Source of the DNA: Podocnemis expansa
Lineage: Eukaryota > Chordata > Testudines > Podocnemididae
DNA length: 64,000 nucleotides
Direction of reading: 5' to 3'
NCBI GenBank assembly: GCA_007922195.1
Contig: ML682067.1
Coordinates: 7,754,031 to 7,818,030 of the forward strand
How positions within the stretch are numbered: position 1 is the stretch's first letter; every line of letters begins with the position of its first letter. A program made the position numbers and the translations under genes. Positions 12,661 through 23,590 of this stretch are shown here, in pieces. The notes beneath the pieces are model-generated. The model saw nothing but the letters and a program-made list of their open reading frames with translations. It made no database searches and was not told the origin of the DNA.

Positions 12661-12960
12661 ATATAAGATTAGAGAAGAAGGATGGTCTTGTGGTTAAAAC
12701 AGTGAATGGAGACTTGGGTACCAATCAGCTCTGCCACAAATGTATGATGTGACCTCAGGGAAATCACTTAACTTCTGTGCCTCAATCTCACCATCTGCAA
12801 AATAAGAATAATAATGCTTCTTTTTCTCAGTCTTGTCTATTTAGATTCTAAGCTCTTTAAGGCACCTCTTGCTTTGTGTTTGTACAGGACTTAGCACAAT
12901 AGAACCCTCATCCCAGGTAGGGCTTGTACTGCTGTGCAGCTGCAATACAAATATTAATAC
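12661..12960 (+). mobile_element. MIR-like CORE-SINE with tRNA-related head
   Basis: It opens with an A-box-like stretch (ggtcttgtggttaaaaca) and a weak B box (ggtaccaatcagc). Next comes the CORE segment 'aaatcacttaacttctgtgcc' to 'catctgcaaaataag' (about 12763-12805). A tail with 'ttctaagctctttaaggcac' and 'aggacttagcacaatag' is of the kind common in turtle and crocodilian copies. Pol III-transcribed SINEs depend on a LINE for mobility. Divergence indicates an old insertion. Confidence 0.75.
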
Positions 12961-12994
12961 TAAGTTGGGGAACAATGCAAATCAGAACATAGAG

Positions 12995-13429
12995 CAGGGG
13001 TGGACAACTTTAATGTATTAGAGGGACACTAAATGCACATTAAACTGTCTGTTGGACTGTGATACAAGGGAAGGGGGGTCGGGTCTTTCCTTTAGGGGAT
13101 GAGAGGTCAAGAGGGGGAGTTTGGAGAGTGAACCTGCCCATGCTCACCTTGAAGTGACAAGTCCTATCTCATGAGGCTGAGCCCAGCTCCCACCTCTGGT
13201 CTTTTGGTTCCTGCCATTGCATTGCATGATGAGCATGTCCATGCACAGGTGGAACTATCTCCTTCATAACATCCTACTCCCCTTCTGGCCTTGGTGCCAC
13301 TGGATCACTTTCCCTGAGCTGGGCTGTGGTGCACTTCACAGAATGATCAGGTGGGTTGATTGGATCCTCCAAGGTGCCAGTTACCTTTCCTTTTAATAGG
13401 GGATTTGATTTGGATCCCACTTATAATGA
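12995..13429. mobile_element. Possible hAT-derived segment, one terminus seen
   Basis: The stretch starts with caggggtggacaactttaat, a typical hAT end in reptiles. No matching far end was found before the next element at 13438. It may be truncated, or its other terminus may have decayed. Confidence 0.4.
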
Positions 13430-13437
13430 CATGAGTC

Positions 13438-13825
13438 CAGGCCCATCCTGGGGGAAGCGAGTGGGGTGATTGTCCCAGGCTCTGTGATTCCACACCCCTC
13501 TGACTGCTGCTACACTGCTCACCACCCCCACCCCACTGACTTTAGTGGCAAGCAGGGGAGGGGCGGGAATGCAGGGCCCAGCCTCCGGGCCAGCCCACTG
13601 CACCCCCAGGCCAGAACAGTTGGCCAAGGGGCAGGGTGGGGAAGTGGAGGCTGGTGTCTGGGTCAGCCCACCCTGCCCCTGGAGGTGAAATGGCCAGCTC
13701 ATGAGAGGGTGGGAGTGCAGGGCCAGGCTTCTGAGTCAGCCAGCACCCCCCACCCAGTGTGAGGATGGATGGGTCCCCCACAGGCCAGTGGGCCTTGGGG
13801 CCTGCCCCCCCCAGAGATGGCCCTG
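13438..13825. mobile_element. Non-autonomous hAT element with 8-bp duplication
   Basis: Ends read caggcccatcctggggg and ccagagatggccctg, imperfect inverted copies. The flanks catgagtc (13430-13437) and cataagtc (13826-13833) differ at one base. The interior is GC-rich with repeated 'cagggccagcctccgggccagcc'-like modules (near 13575 and 13715), so frames are open on both strands without being genes. Confidence 0.8.
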
Positions 13826-13833
13826 CATAAGTC

Positions 13834-14739
13834 CATTGACTTCTTTAAAGTGACTACGTATTTTCACCCAGATCAGAATTTGAAAAACAGTTATGCCCAC
13901 CTAACACAATTGATTATTTTAGGTGTCTATGTTTGGCATCAATAATAATGTTTTAGAATATCATACCTACATAAATGTGCAACACTAGAAAAACTACTCT
14001 TTAGTCTCAGAACTTCCACATTCTGCATGTACAGTTAAACGCCAATAGCACATTAGTTCCTGTTTCATAAATATATAATAAGATGCACTTTAGCTGAGAA
14101 GGCTGAGATGCCGTATGAATTTCCTTCCTTTGTAGCTTTTGCTTTTGCTGAAATTTAAGTTGACAGTCTATCAATTTTCAAGGAACAACTATAATTCTCT
14201 TCAACTCGTCATACACCTGAAAAATGGCTTATCTGGCCTGTGGAATTTTCTGCTTCTCACTGTGTGCTGAAATGAATCTGATAAAAAAATATTAGCACGT
14301 TTTCAGGTTTAGTGCATTTCCTGAAAGGTTTTGTTCTATAATTTTGATTCTTTGATTGGGTGTGTGGATTTGTTCCAATACAACATTTTCCTTTTTTCAT
14401 GTTCTAGAAGCTAAGCATCCCAAACCCAAGACTTGATACTTCTGCATAGTACAAATAAACATAAACAAGACTGGGTTATCTTTTAGTTCCACTGCATATG
14501 AAACAGGTTAGTTCCTCCTAAGAACATTTCTTGGAAACAATATATGTAAAAACAATATAAGGGCTCTGTTTTTTCATAGCTCAACATGAGATTTTCATCT
14601 TTAACTATGACACATGCTAATGGCAAGTCTGGGTCTAAATTCTGCACATCAGTGACAGACATGACTGCATGGCCAATAATAGTGTCATCAAGTTAGATAA
14701 TTTTAAGATAATGGCAGTAAATATGTTCTGAGGCTGTAG
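13834..14739. other. Unique sequence, nothing recognised
   Basis: AT-rich DNA with no gene, RNA or transposon I can support. Confidence 0.5.
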
Positions 14740-15500
14740 AACTGGGTTTTCCAACCCATGGCCCATGGGCTAGAATCCAGACCACCAAAGGCTGCTATCC
14801 AGCCTGCTAGGCACAACAGCAGCCTCCCACCCTTATACACAGAGCCAAAACCTAAAAGCAGCCCCTCCTCTCTAGTCCCAAATGTCAGGGAGCAGCAGCA
14901 GCAGCAGCCCAGCCTCCACTCAAACCCAGCAGCCAGAGCTGAGGAGCATCGCCTCCCCTCCCTTCCAGCCCCATGTATGCACCGCACCAGCTGCATTGAC
15001 TGCACCAGTCAGGACTCAGGAGCAGAGGTGAATGTGGAAGAAAAGCCACTGCTGGCTGGGACTGTGAGGGGACACCAGTGCACACTGCTCTGTGCAGTGG
15101 AGCAGCTCCCCTCCTTTAGGATGCTAATCCCCTTCTTCTGCCTGAGGGTCCCCACACGGGCTGGCCAAGCCCAGCAGGAACTTCAGAGTCCAGGCAACAC
15201 CTCCAGAGTCCACACACTGCAGCAGCCCTGGCCAGCTAGGACACTAGTCTGTGCAGACCAGCAGCTGCCTGGAAGAGTCTGGCTCCCGTCACCATCGAAG
15301 GGCAGGAATCATGTAAACCAGAGCTCCCTCAGTTCCCTCCTTCTCTCCCTCTGGGTGTTTCCAGACCTGTTCACTTGGGAGCCAGTCCAGTAGCCAGCCT
15401 TGGGTAGGGAGGGAATCCCTGTCCACTTGCTCAGCTGTCAGGGAGAGGAATCAATGTGCTGGAGGAGGGGGATAGGATGTGTTGCAGCAGGACAAGGGCA
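14740..15500 (+). mobile_element. hAT-like GC-rich element, copy A (3' truncated)
   Basis: It begins with actgggttttccaaccc, a decayed hAT end, and continues with a GC-rich body containing a short CAG run (14893-14908). From about 14990 it matches, in inverted orientation, the segment 18760-19250. It stops near 15500 where antisense CR1 begins, so its far end is lost. A 211-codon frame (14758-15393) is open in this copy. The corresponding frame in copy B stays open only because two one-base indels compensate, which argues against protein selection. I infer a non-autonomous element. Confidence 0.6.
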
Positions 15501-16660
15501 AGCTTCCTGATGGCCAGTTTATATCCATTTGTTCTTGTGTCTGCATTTCTGCTGAACTCAAATAATTCCTCTCTTTCCCTGGTATTTATCCCAGTGATGT
15601 ATTTATAAAGAACAATCACATCTCCCCTCAACTTTCTTTTGATTAGGTTAAAGAAACCATGCTCTTTAAGTCTCCTCTCATCAGGCAGGTTTTCCATTCC
15701 ATGGATCATACTTGTAGCCCTTCTCTTTATCTGTTCCAGTTTGAATTCATCTTTCTTAAACATGGGGGACCAGAACTGCGCACAATACTCCAGAGGAGGT
15801 CTCAGCAGCATCTTCTATATTGGCACTAACATCTCCCTATCTCTACTGGAAATGCCTCATCTGACGCATCCTAGGACTGCGTTAGCTTTTTTCAAAACAC
15901 ATCACATTGGTGGCTCATAATCATCCTGTGGTCAACCAGTACACTCAGGTCTTTCTCCTTCTCCATAAGTTCCAACTGATGCGCCCCCAACTTTTAGGAA
16001 AAATTGTCCCTAAATGCATAACCTTACATTTTCCACTACTAAATTCCATCCTGTTCCTAGTACTCCAGTTTACAAGATCATCCAGATCTTCCTGTATATT
16101 CCGATCCTTCTCTGTATTGGCAACACCTCACAACTTTGTGTTATCTGCAAACTTTATTAGCACATTCCCACGTCTTGTACCCAAGTCAGTAATGAAAAGG
16201 TTAAATAAGATGGTCCCAATATTGATCCCTGAGGAACTCCACTAGCAACCTTCCTCCAGTCTCCACTTTAACCAGTTCCTTCTCCACCTGTCTATTTTCA
16301 TATTAATCCCAATCTTTTCCAATTTAACTAATAATTCTCTTTGTGGAACTGTATCAAATGCCTTATTGAAATCTAGTTAAATTAGATCCACTGCATTCCC
16401 ATTGTCCAAAAAATTCTGTTCTCTTTTCAAAAAAGATCAGGTTGGTATGGCATGATCTAGCTGTTGTAAAGCTGTGTTGTATTTTATCCCAATTACCATT
16501 AACCTTAATATCCTTAGCTACTTTCTCTTTCAGGTTTTTTTTCCTCTCAAGATCTTGCATACTACTGAGGTCAAACAAGTAGGCCTGTAGTTACCCAGAT
16601 CACTTTTTTTTCCTTTCTTTCTTGAAAATAGGAACTATGTAAGCAATTCTCCAGTCATGT
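15501..16660 (-). mobile_element. CR1 LINE, antisense, 3' part with RT C-terminus
   Basis: Read on the minus strand, 15811-15431 encodes the CR1 reverse-transcriptase tail, including PPLEYCAQFWSP, KLEQIKRRATSMI and ERRLKEHGFFNLIKRKLRGD. All are signature motifs of CR1 pol downstream of the catalytic core. Sequence toward 16660 covers the earlier RT region and is broken by stops. The polymerase copies CR1 RNA into the genome by target-primed reverse transcription. This copy is 5' truncated and dead. Confidence 0.85.
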
Positions 16661-18240
16661 TGGCCTTGACCTGACTTTGGCTTGGGATATGCGGCATTCC
16701 TCCTCTGTCCCAGTCTCACGTAGCACACCACTCAGACAACAGCAGTAAGCCTTCCTAAATTGGTCTGATGGTTTCCAGTTGGTCAGTTTCTCCTGCTGAC
16801 CCTTCTAGGCCTCTTGAGGAATAAGTTGGTATGAGTGGGTTCTCCTTTAGTAGGTGGGTATCAAGCACATGTGCCTCCAGCCAGCCTGATAAACTCTGGC
16901 ACATCTCAGAATTTATCAGTGGCTGTAGGAGAAGGTAAATGGTTAAAATAGAAAAGACAAGTAGAAATGGTCAGGAATGAGACCTGAGGCCTAGCAAAAC
17001 AAACCAAAACAGTTGGCCTGAGTTGGATGACTAGCTAAATTGACAGGAGTCAGGCTAAGGCAGTCTGACCTCTCAGAAATTGGCAAGAAGTAAGCTGCAG
17101 CTGTACTAAGAGTGGAAAATGACCTTGAAGGTATGAAGTGTCCAGTTGGCTTAGCACCAAGGAGACAAAAAGTGATGTTTCAGCCAAACCATAACAGCTT
17201 GATGGATGGAGATGTTCAGTGATGCTTGGACCTATCAAACTAATGAGCAGCATCAAAAAAGGGGTATGTGGACCAGTATTCCCTCTAATTTCTCACAGGC
17301 TGTGTGCACAAAAAAATTCTTTTGTGCAAATTTTCAGAACCAGCATTCAAATTTGTGCTCGCTCCAGGGAGTGTGGTCAAACTTGTGAGTGCAATGAAGC
17401 AAGTGTGTATGATGCAAGTAATATCTAAATTTTATTTTGATATGGTGATGGAAATGATTTTATACATTACAAAACCTTATTTGAAACATGCTACTTGAAA
17501 CCACTTTCTTAAAGTGGCATAAAAATATTAGCATTGTTCAATTTTTTTGTGCAGGCTTTATTTTGTTGTGTGTGCGGGTTTCAAGACCTGTGTGCGCGCA
17601 CACACGTGCACAGCTTAGAGAGAACACAGACGTGGAGCCATCGAGGTAAATTTGGACACCAAAAGGGACTGAGCCAATAGACCTGAGCAGGAGCCCAAGA
17701 GCCCAGATTTTGTGCAGCCAAAGGGGTTGATGGAGAGTCCTGCCGTCAGTTGAGCTGTTCTGTTGCCTTCAGAGCATAAATGCTGCCAGCAGATCTGTTG
17801 ACATAGGTTGCTTGCCATTGTTCTACATTGCAATAAAGCCTAGCCCGGCACCTTCTTTGCTAGAAAGATCTGTGGTCATGTTGGCTTCTTTAATTGGGTG
17901 TTACCTTAGTTTAGCTCTTGCACAGAGGGTATGCCTTGGTTCCAAATCACTGAGGTAACTAAGTCCTCACTAGAGATTTGAGCCAAAGGTAACCCAAGTG
18001 TTAACCAAAGGAAAACCTTGGCTTAGGGCCACCAGGCTAACTCAGTCCTGCTTAGGGTTCAAGCCAGGCTCCAGATCACTGGGATAAAAAAGTACTCACT
18101 TACAGATCTGAACCAGGGGTAATCCTGAGGGAATGTGCATGTAGAGAAACACTCAGCCAAACCAATATCCGTGCCGCACACAGAACAACACAGAGATCAG
18201 AACACATCTGGCCCTAGCATACCACAGTGGTCATCAGAGC
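16661..18240 (+). mobile_element. Degraded LTR retroelement: LTR-like region plus leader
   Basis: The segment joins the CR1 abruptly at tgttggccttgacc. It carries a polyadenylation motif at 'gcaataaagcctagcccgg' (about 17828-17846), followed by an R/U5-like 'tctttgctagaaagatctg' stretch. It then has a leader with diverged tandem blocks of about 60-70 bases (17939-18003 and 18071-18130 are the clearest). No gag or pol remains. The LTR limits and target duplication could not be fixed. The hAT element at 17274-17629 is inserted in it. An endogenous retrovirus remnant is the likeliest reading. Confidence 0.45.
17274..17629. mobile_element. Non-autonomous hAT element (copy 1 of the 'ccctctaa' family)
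   Basis: Ends read cagtattccctctaattt and cttagagagaacacag. The flanks atgtggac (17266-17273) and acgtggag (17630-17637) match at six of eight bases. Inside are TG/GC-rich stretches such as gtgtgcgcgcacacacgtg. A shorter relative lies at 27759-27940. Confidence 0.75.
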
Positions 18241-18439
18241 TCACACTTTTAGATGAACAAAGAAAGATCTGGAATATTTAGTGAGTACAGGTATTCCATA
18301 TCTTAGATATGGATTTTTCATGGATCGCAAGATCTGCAGATGGCATAAATGAGTTGCATGAGAAGGACTTGGAGCATATGTTTAGGCCTCTCTCCTTCCT
18401 CTGAAATGCAGGAGTAAAACTAATGATGATCTCCTACAG

Positions 18440-19250
18440 CAGAGGTGTCCAACCTTTTAATGTGAGGGGCCACATTGCAATTTTTTTCTCACTGAGGGAA
18501 CTGATGAGCAAGTTTCTGAAGGCTGGGGGAAAGTATGTGTGGCTGCATCCAGCTGGCTGGCATACAACTGCAGGCAGTGGGGAATATGGGTGCCAACTTT
18601 TATTTTTGTCTGTGGGTGCCAGTAGTGGGGATGGGGGAGGGAGTTTTGAGTGGAAGAGGACACATTGGTCATATGAATCATGTCTCCCCTCACACATATC
18701 TTTCTACTCCATGCCCAACTTAGAGCAGAGGCCTTGCCCTTGTCCTGCTGCAAACCATCCTGTCCCCCTCCTTCAGGACATTGGTTCCTCTCCCTGACAG
18801 CTGGGCAAGTGGACAGAGATTCCCTCTCTGCCCAAGGCTGGCTCCTGGACTGGTTCCCAAGTGAACGGGTCTGGAAACACCCAGAGGGAGAGAAGGAGGA
18901 AACTGAAGGAGCTCTGGTTTACATGATCACTGCCCTTCGATGGTGACGGGAGCCAGACTCTCGCAGGCAGCTGCTGGTCTGCACAAACTAGTGTCCTAAC
19001 TGGCCAGGACTGCCGCAGCGTGTGGGCTCTGGAGGTGTCTGGGCTGCTCTGAGTTCCTGCTGGGCTTGGCCAGTCCATGTGAGGACCCTCAAGCAGAAGG
19101 AGGGGGATTAGCATCCTAAAGGAAGGGAGTTGCTCCACTGCACAGAGCAGTGTGAACTGGTGTTCCCTCCCAGTCCCAACCAGCAGTGGCTTTTCTTCCA
19201 CATCCACCTCTGCTCCTGAGTCCTGACTGGCACAGTCAATGCAGCTGGAA
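18440..19250 (-). mobile_element. hAT-like GC-rich element, copy B (5' side replaced)
   Basis: The terminus cagaggtgtccaacctttta lies at 18440 and the rest reads leftward into the element on the minus strand. From about 18760 to 19250 it is the inverted counterpart of 14990-15470, including both open frames. The match breaks at 19251, where GC-rich sequence of another element begins. This copy keeps the end that copy A lost, so together they show most of the family's structure. Confidence 0.6.
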
Positions 19251-19848
19251 GGAAGCTGGGCAGCATGCCGGCTCCATGTCTGCGCCCCCCCAGCAGCTGC
19301 AAAGCCAGGGGGCCCGTGGCCTCCCTGCTCGTGCCACCCCCCCCAGCTGTTAGGAAGCCAGGCAGCCCCCCGCAGCTGCTGAAAAGGTTGGGGTGTACGC
19401 GGGGTCCCTTCCCATGTCACCTCGCAGCTGCTGGGAAGCCGGGTGGTGTGCCAGCTTCCTGCCCGTGATGCCCAGCAGCTGCCAGGGGAAGCTGGGTGCG
19501 CCGCAATCCCTCCCCAGCTGTGGCTCAAGGGGGGGGGGGAATGCATGAGGCAGGGGAATCCCCGCCCTTGGGGCTTTTTCCCCTGCCTGGCTGTCCAGGT
19601 GAAAGCCAGGCAGGGGATTGGGTGGCAACATGGCCATGCCACGGGGCCATATTGCCATGCCTCCCAGGGTGCCCCTCTCCCAAGTCGAACTAGCAGGTCC
19701 AGTGTCCGGACATGCTAGATTGATTTGGGTTTTATTGGTCTGGACCTGTTAAATCGATTCAACTTGAATCGATTTAACAAGTTTTATTTTGCTTTGGTTA
19801 AATCAATTCAAGTAGAATCAATTTAACCCCCTAGGTATGGACACAGCC
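19251..19848. mobile_element. Partial hairpin MITE, ATCGAT subfamily
   Basis: The right end is ctaggtatggacacagcc (to 19848), preceded by repeats of the AATCGATT/AATCAATT type (19750-19830). It also has a GC-rich body with 'caacatggccatgcc' and 'gtccggacatgctag' modules shared with 45580-45680 and 57440-57540. The left terminus is missing. It is related to the complete copy at 45470-46391. Confidence 0.65.
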
Positions 19849-20910
19849 TATGAGTCAAGGCCTCAAGTGCTGATACTAAATGCTTGCCCAGCTAGCCAGA
19901 TTCTGAGTTTATCTTTATTTAACTTTTTAGAGACTCACACTGAGCTTGTGGACTGGGCCACCCCATTAGAAGCAGGTCGTTTCAACTTGTGGACTTAAGT
20001 AAAGGCAATGTTTCAGTACGATGTTTGGCCATGCAGCAGGTGCTATGAAGCAGTCCCACTGTGACATGGAGATATTTCATTTTGTTAAATTCTCCCTGCA
20101 GTTTAAAAATGTCATTTTCCCTTTTTTCATGTTATAAACAGTTGTGCAGTATTGATGTGGTTTGTGACTGTGGTGCATCCCAGAATTGACTGCATCTCAG
20201 GGGCAGCAGAAGTGTTTTCTGTGTCTATTATTTTTACATATTAGTGATCTTTATGTATCCCAAACTGATTTGTGAGGCTTGCTTAATTTGTAAAGTGCTT
20301 TGAGTTCAATGAATGAAAGGATCTAGATAAAGACAAAGATTTATTAACGTAACTTAAATATTATTTTATGCCAAATAGTGAGTCTACACCTTTAAGAATG
20401 GCAAAATAGGCATGCATTCATTCTTAGATATGCATCAATTGCTATCAGACTTTGTGTCCACCATTCATGACTTCCATCTGATTCACCTTCCACACACAGA
20501 TCATTGAAATAAATGTGGTGGGGAGTCACAAGATGCTAAGTGTAGATTTATATTTTCGGTAGCTGAGGCTGAATACTTGCAGTGAAAAAGAAAGCTTTAT
20601 AAGAAATAACTTTGCTCTATCAAGGAATGTCATGGGTGTCTTTGGAAAGTCCAAATCATTCAAGATGAAATTCACTTCTGTGCTGCACCAGATAACTCCC
20701 AAACAGAGAGTTAGTGGAGCTCATCTGATACATAGGCTTGTACTTACTGGTACCACACAGAAGAGTGAATTTCACTCACAGTGTTTTCAGATCTTCAAAA
20801 TTTGAAATATGATCTCCCTGGTTATGTATTTCTTTTACTTCCCAGAGTGATTATTGAGAATGTGGATATTCACAGCTGCTCTTGAGTGGATATTCACCGC
20901 TGCATTGTCA
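19849..20910. other. Unique sequence, nothing recognised
   Basis: AT-rich DNA with no gene or repeat that I can name. Confidence 0.5.
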
Positions 20911-21480
20911 CTAATTTATAGAATCATGGGGGTGGAAGGGACCTCATGAGGTTATCTAGTCCAACCCCCTGCCAAAAAAGCAGGACCACTCCCACTAAAT
21001 TATCTCAGCCAGGGTTTTGTCCAGCCGAGCCTTAAACATGTCCAAAGACAGAGATTCCACCACCTCCCTAGGTAGCCCATTCCAATGCTTCACCACTCAC
21101 CTAGTAAGAATGTTTTTTCCTAATATCCAGCCTCAGCCTCCCCAGCTGCAACTTGAAACCATTCCCCTTGTTCTGTCCTCTGTTATTACTGAGAACAGCC
21201 GAGCTCTATCCTCCTTGGAGCATCCCTTAAAGTAGTTGAAGGTTGCTATCAACCCTTCCCCACCTCAGTATTCTCTTCTGCAGGCTAAATAAGCCTAGTT
21301 TCTTCTGTCTTTCTTCATAGGTCTTATGCTCCAGCTCCTGTATCATTTTTGTTGCCCTCCACTGGACTCTTTCTAATTTGCCCATGTCCTTTTTGTAGTG
21401 GGGAGCCCAAAACTGGACACAGTATTCCAGATGCATTCCTTTTGCTATGGCTTTTGTTATGTGACTCAATGTGATGAAGT
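20911..21480 (-). mobile_element. CR1 LINE 3' end, antisense
   Basis: It starts at the CR1 3' terminus (gaatcatgggggtggaaggg, antisense) and runs through the 3' UTR into the RT tail. The minus strand at 21440-21260 encodes [20 protein letters not shown] and [14 protein letters not shown], typical CR1 pol C-terminal motifs. 5' truncated at about 21480. Confidence 0.9.
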
Positions 21481-21935
21481 CTGCAGACCCACACTGAACC
21501 ACAGCATGAAATAATGCAGTTTTGGAGCTGAGACCCTGCCCTTCAGCAGCTGCAGGGCATGCTCCAGATGGAGAAATGGCTTAAATAGAGACTGGTAGAC
21601 CAGGAAAAGGGGGGAAGATGCTGCAGTGCACCATGAAGTGAGGCTGAGTCTGAGAGCTGGGTAAGCTGATTCTAGGAGATCAATGAGCTGTTTGTAGGAG
21701 CTACTGGGAACCTTGTTAAGGTTTCTCTAGAAGTGGGATCTGAATTGTCGCTGCTCTTTGTTGGGTTCCAGAAGCCCTAAAAGAAGCGTCTTTGAACAGA
21801 AAGTTAACTGACCAAATAATGTTTTCTAGGAGAGCAACCATGTCACCAACAGAAGAAGATCAGTGAGCAGTGTCCTAGGAAGTAACCCAAGGGAAAACAT
21901 AATAAAGGATATGTCAATAACTGGTGTGGACACTT
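21481..21935. other. Unclassified, repeat-like sequence
   Basis: This stretch and its continuation after the MITE (22528-22620) look like one unit split by the insertion. The composition resembles reptilian LTRs, but I could not identify termini, a polyadenylation signal or coding remains. Family left open. Confidence 0.3.
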
Positions 21936-21936
21936 T

Positions 21937-22527
21937 GGCTATGTCTACACTGGGGGGGCTCAGTTAAGTTGACTTAACAAGGCCAACTTTAAGTTGACTT
22001 AAAATCGACCTTGTTAAGCTGACTTAAGGGTAGGTCTACACTGGTAGACATACCACCTGCCTGGGCCTGGGCCCTGCCCCCTGCCCTGCCTGTAGGAAGG
22101 ACGCTCAGGTTCCGATCCAGCCCTAAGCCACCTGCAACAGGCAGCAGGGGCTCATAGTTGTATCAGGATCTAAGCCTCTTGCTGGCAGCAGCCAGAGCCA
22201 GCTCTGAGCCCCCTGCTGCCTGTAGCAGGCAGCTCTGAACTGGATCGGGGTCCCAGCTGCTTGCTGGAAGTGGTTGGGGCTGGATAAGGCCCCCAGAGTC
22301 ATATCAGGAGGTGGGGTGGGTTGTGGGTGGGGCAGGATGTGGTGCCCAACCCTTCTTACCCAGCAAAGTCAACTTAACCATTAAGTTGACTTTCAGGGCA
22401 GGTGTTATTAAGTCGACTTAACCAAGTGCTTTAAATCGACTTAATAAATTCTAAATTTGGCCAGGGAGTTTGATAGGTTGACTTAAGGCAGGTTAAGTCA
22501 ACTGAAGGCTCCAGTATAGACATACCC
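21937..22527. mobile_element. Compound hairpin MITE, GTCGAC subfamily
   Basis: The left end is ggctatgtctacactggggg and the right end ggctccagtatagacatacc. The arms carry TTAAGTTGACTTAA/TTAAGTCGACTTAA words. An additional pair of ends lies head to head at 22028-22053 (gggtaggtctacac and gtagacatacc overlap), which divides the element into a 117-bp left unit and a 500-bp right unit. The trinucleotide ctt occurs beside both outer ends, one base out of register on the left. The middle is GC-rich with repeated 'ggatccgagccccctgctg'-like modules. Confidence 0.75.
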
Positions 22528-22624
22528 CTTGAGCTGTGAGTTGAGACTCAGTGTAGTGGTTGGGTCTAGTGCCCCACCTTGTCGCTTCTGCTCTTCTGTA
22601 GCAGCTGAATCCAGAAAGGAACAT

Positions 22625-22896
22625 CAGTGATGGGATGTGGTAGATGTGGTATATCTGACTTTACTAAGACTTTGATACTGTCTCACATGACTGCTACATT
22701 TAAAAGAAACACACACACCCACACACACACACCTGGGGAAATACAACCCAGATAGGTGCATAACTGATAGGAAAACTATTTCCAGAGAGTAGTTATCAGT
22801 GATTCATTGTCAACCTGGAAGGGCATATCAAGTAGTGTCCTGCAGGGATTAGTTCTGAATCTGGTTCTGTTCAAACTCTTCATCAATGATTTGGAT
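22625..22896 (+). mobile_element. CR1 LINE RT fragment, sense, part 1
   Basis: It carries the CR1 RT region around the motif read as SGVLQGLVLNLVLFKLFIND (22835-22893), corresponding to the conserved 'QG..L.P.LF..FIND' of non-LTR polymerases. It is interrupted by a CA repeat (22709-22731) and then by the hAT element starting at 22897. The sequence resumes at 23482 and again at 25908. Confidence 0.75.
22709..22731. repeat. (CA)n microsatellite inside CR1
   Basis: Imperfect CA run inside the CR1 fragment. Confidence 0.85.
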
Positions 22897-23481
22897 CAGT
22901 GGTTCTCAAACTTTTTAAATGGAGTCCCCCCATGGAATTTTGTCTAACAATCACACTCCCCTGACCCCAAATTGTGCCCTGATTTCCCCCTTCTGAAAGG
23001 TGGGGGGCTTGCAGAAAAATACAAGGGTTTGCTTCCCATACTGTAGGCCCTGTTCTTCCCCTGAAAGGAGGAGGGGTTCGGGGGAAAGAGAGTACAATTG
23101 TTAGGGGGCACTTCCTGCACTGTAAGTCATAACAATCATACCCCCTTTCCCCCAAATCTCCTTCTCAGGGAAAAAAAAACCATGAAGACCATGAGAAACA
23201 GGGAGCGCAGCAGGCTTGGGGAGCAGTGAGCACTGGCATCAGCACAAACATCACAGAGCAGGGGGTAGCAACTGTAGCAGCAGCCCAAGGGCAGCATCAA
23301 TGTGGGGAGCCTGTTCAGCAGTGGCAAGCGGCTGCTGCTGCTGCAGGAGGTAGGAGGTGACTGCTTATATCTCAGAGCGCACGGAGCTGGACTGGCTCTG
23401 TCCCTTATGCCACACCCCAAATCCCCATGATCCATCTTGCACCCTCCCTGGTGGGGTGCATCCCCCACTTTGAGAATCATG
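22897..23481. mobile_element. Non-autonomous hAT element inserted in CR1
   Basis: Ends are cagtggttctcaaacttttt and actttgagaatcatg. Imperfect octamers gatttgga and ggtttaga flank it. No transposase. The frame at 23136-23480 on the minus strand is a GC-rich artefact. CR1 sequence is continuous when the element is removed. Confidence 0.75.
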
Positions 23482-23582
23482 GGTTTAGAAATGACAAAGA
23501 GAGTACACTTACAAACTCTTCAGATGATACAAAGTGGGAGAGTTTTCAAGTGCTTTGGAGGATTGGATTCAAATTTCAAATG
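23482..23582 (+). mobile_element. CR1 LINE RT fragment, sense, part 2
   Basis: Continues the RT region after the hAT insertion: 'acttacaaactcttcagatgatacaaag' (23510-23537) corresponds to the FADDT catalytic block, here as a mutated NSSDDTKW-like reading. It stops at the next hAT insertion. Confidence 0.7.
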
Positions 23583-23590
23583 ATCTAGAC

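Noticed and set aside
18773..19642. 289-codon minus-strand open frame
   Set aside because: It crosses the junction between two transposon-derived segments. The matching frame in the inverted copy at 14758 stays open only through compensating indels.
22055..22330. GC-rich centre of the MITE as a CpG-island promoter
   Set aside because: The sequence consists of repeated modules of the element and lacks any adjoining gene.
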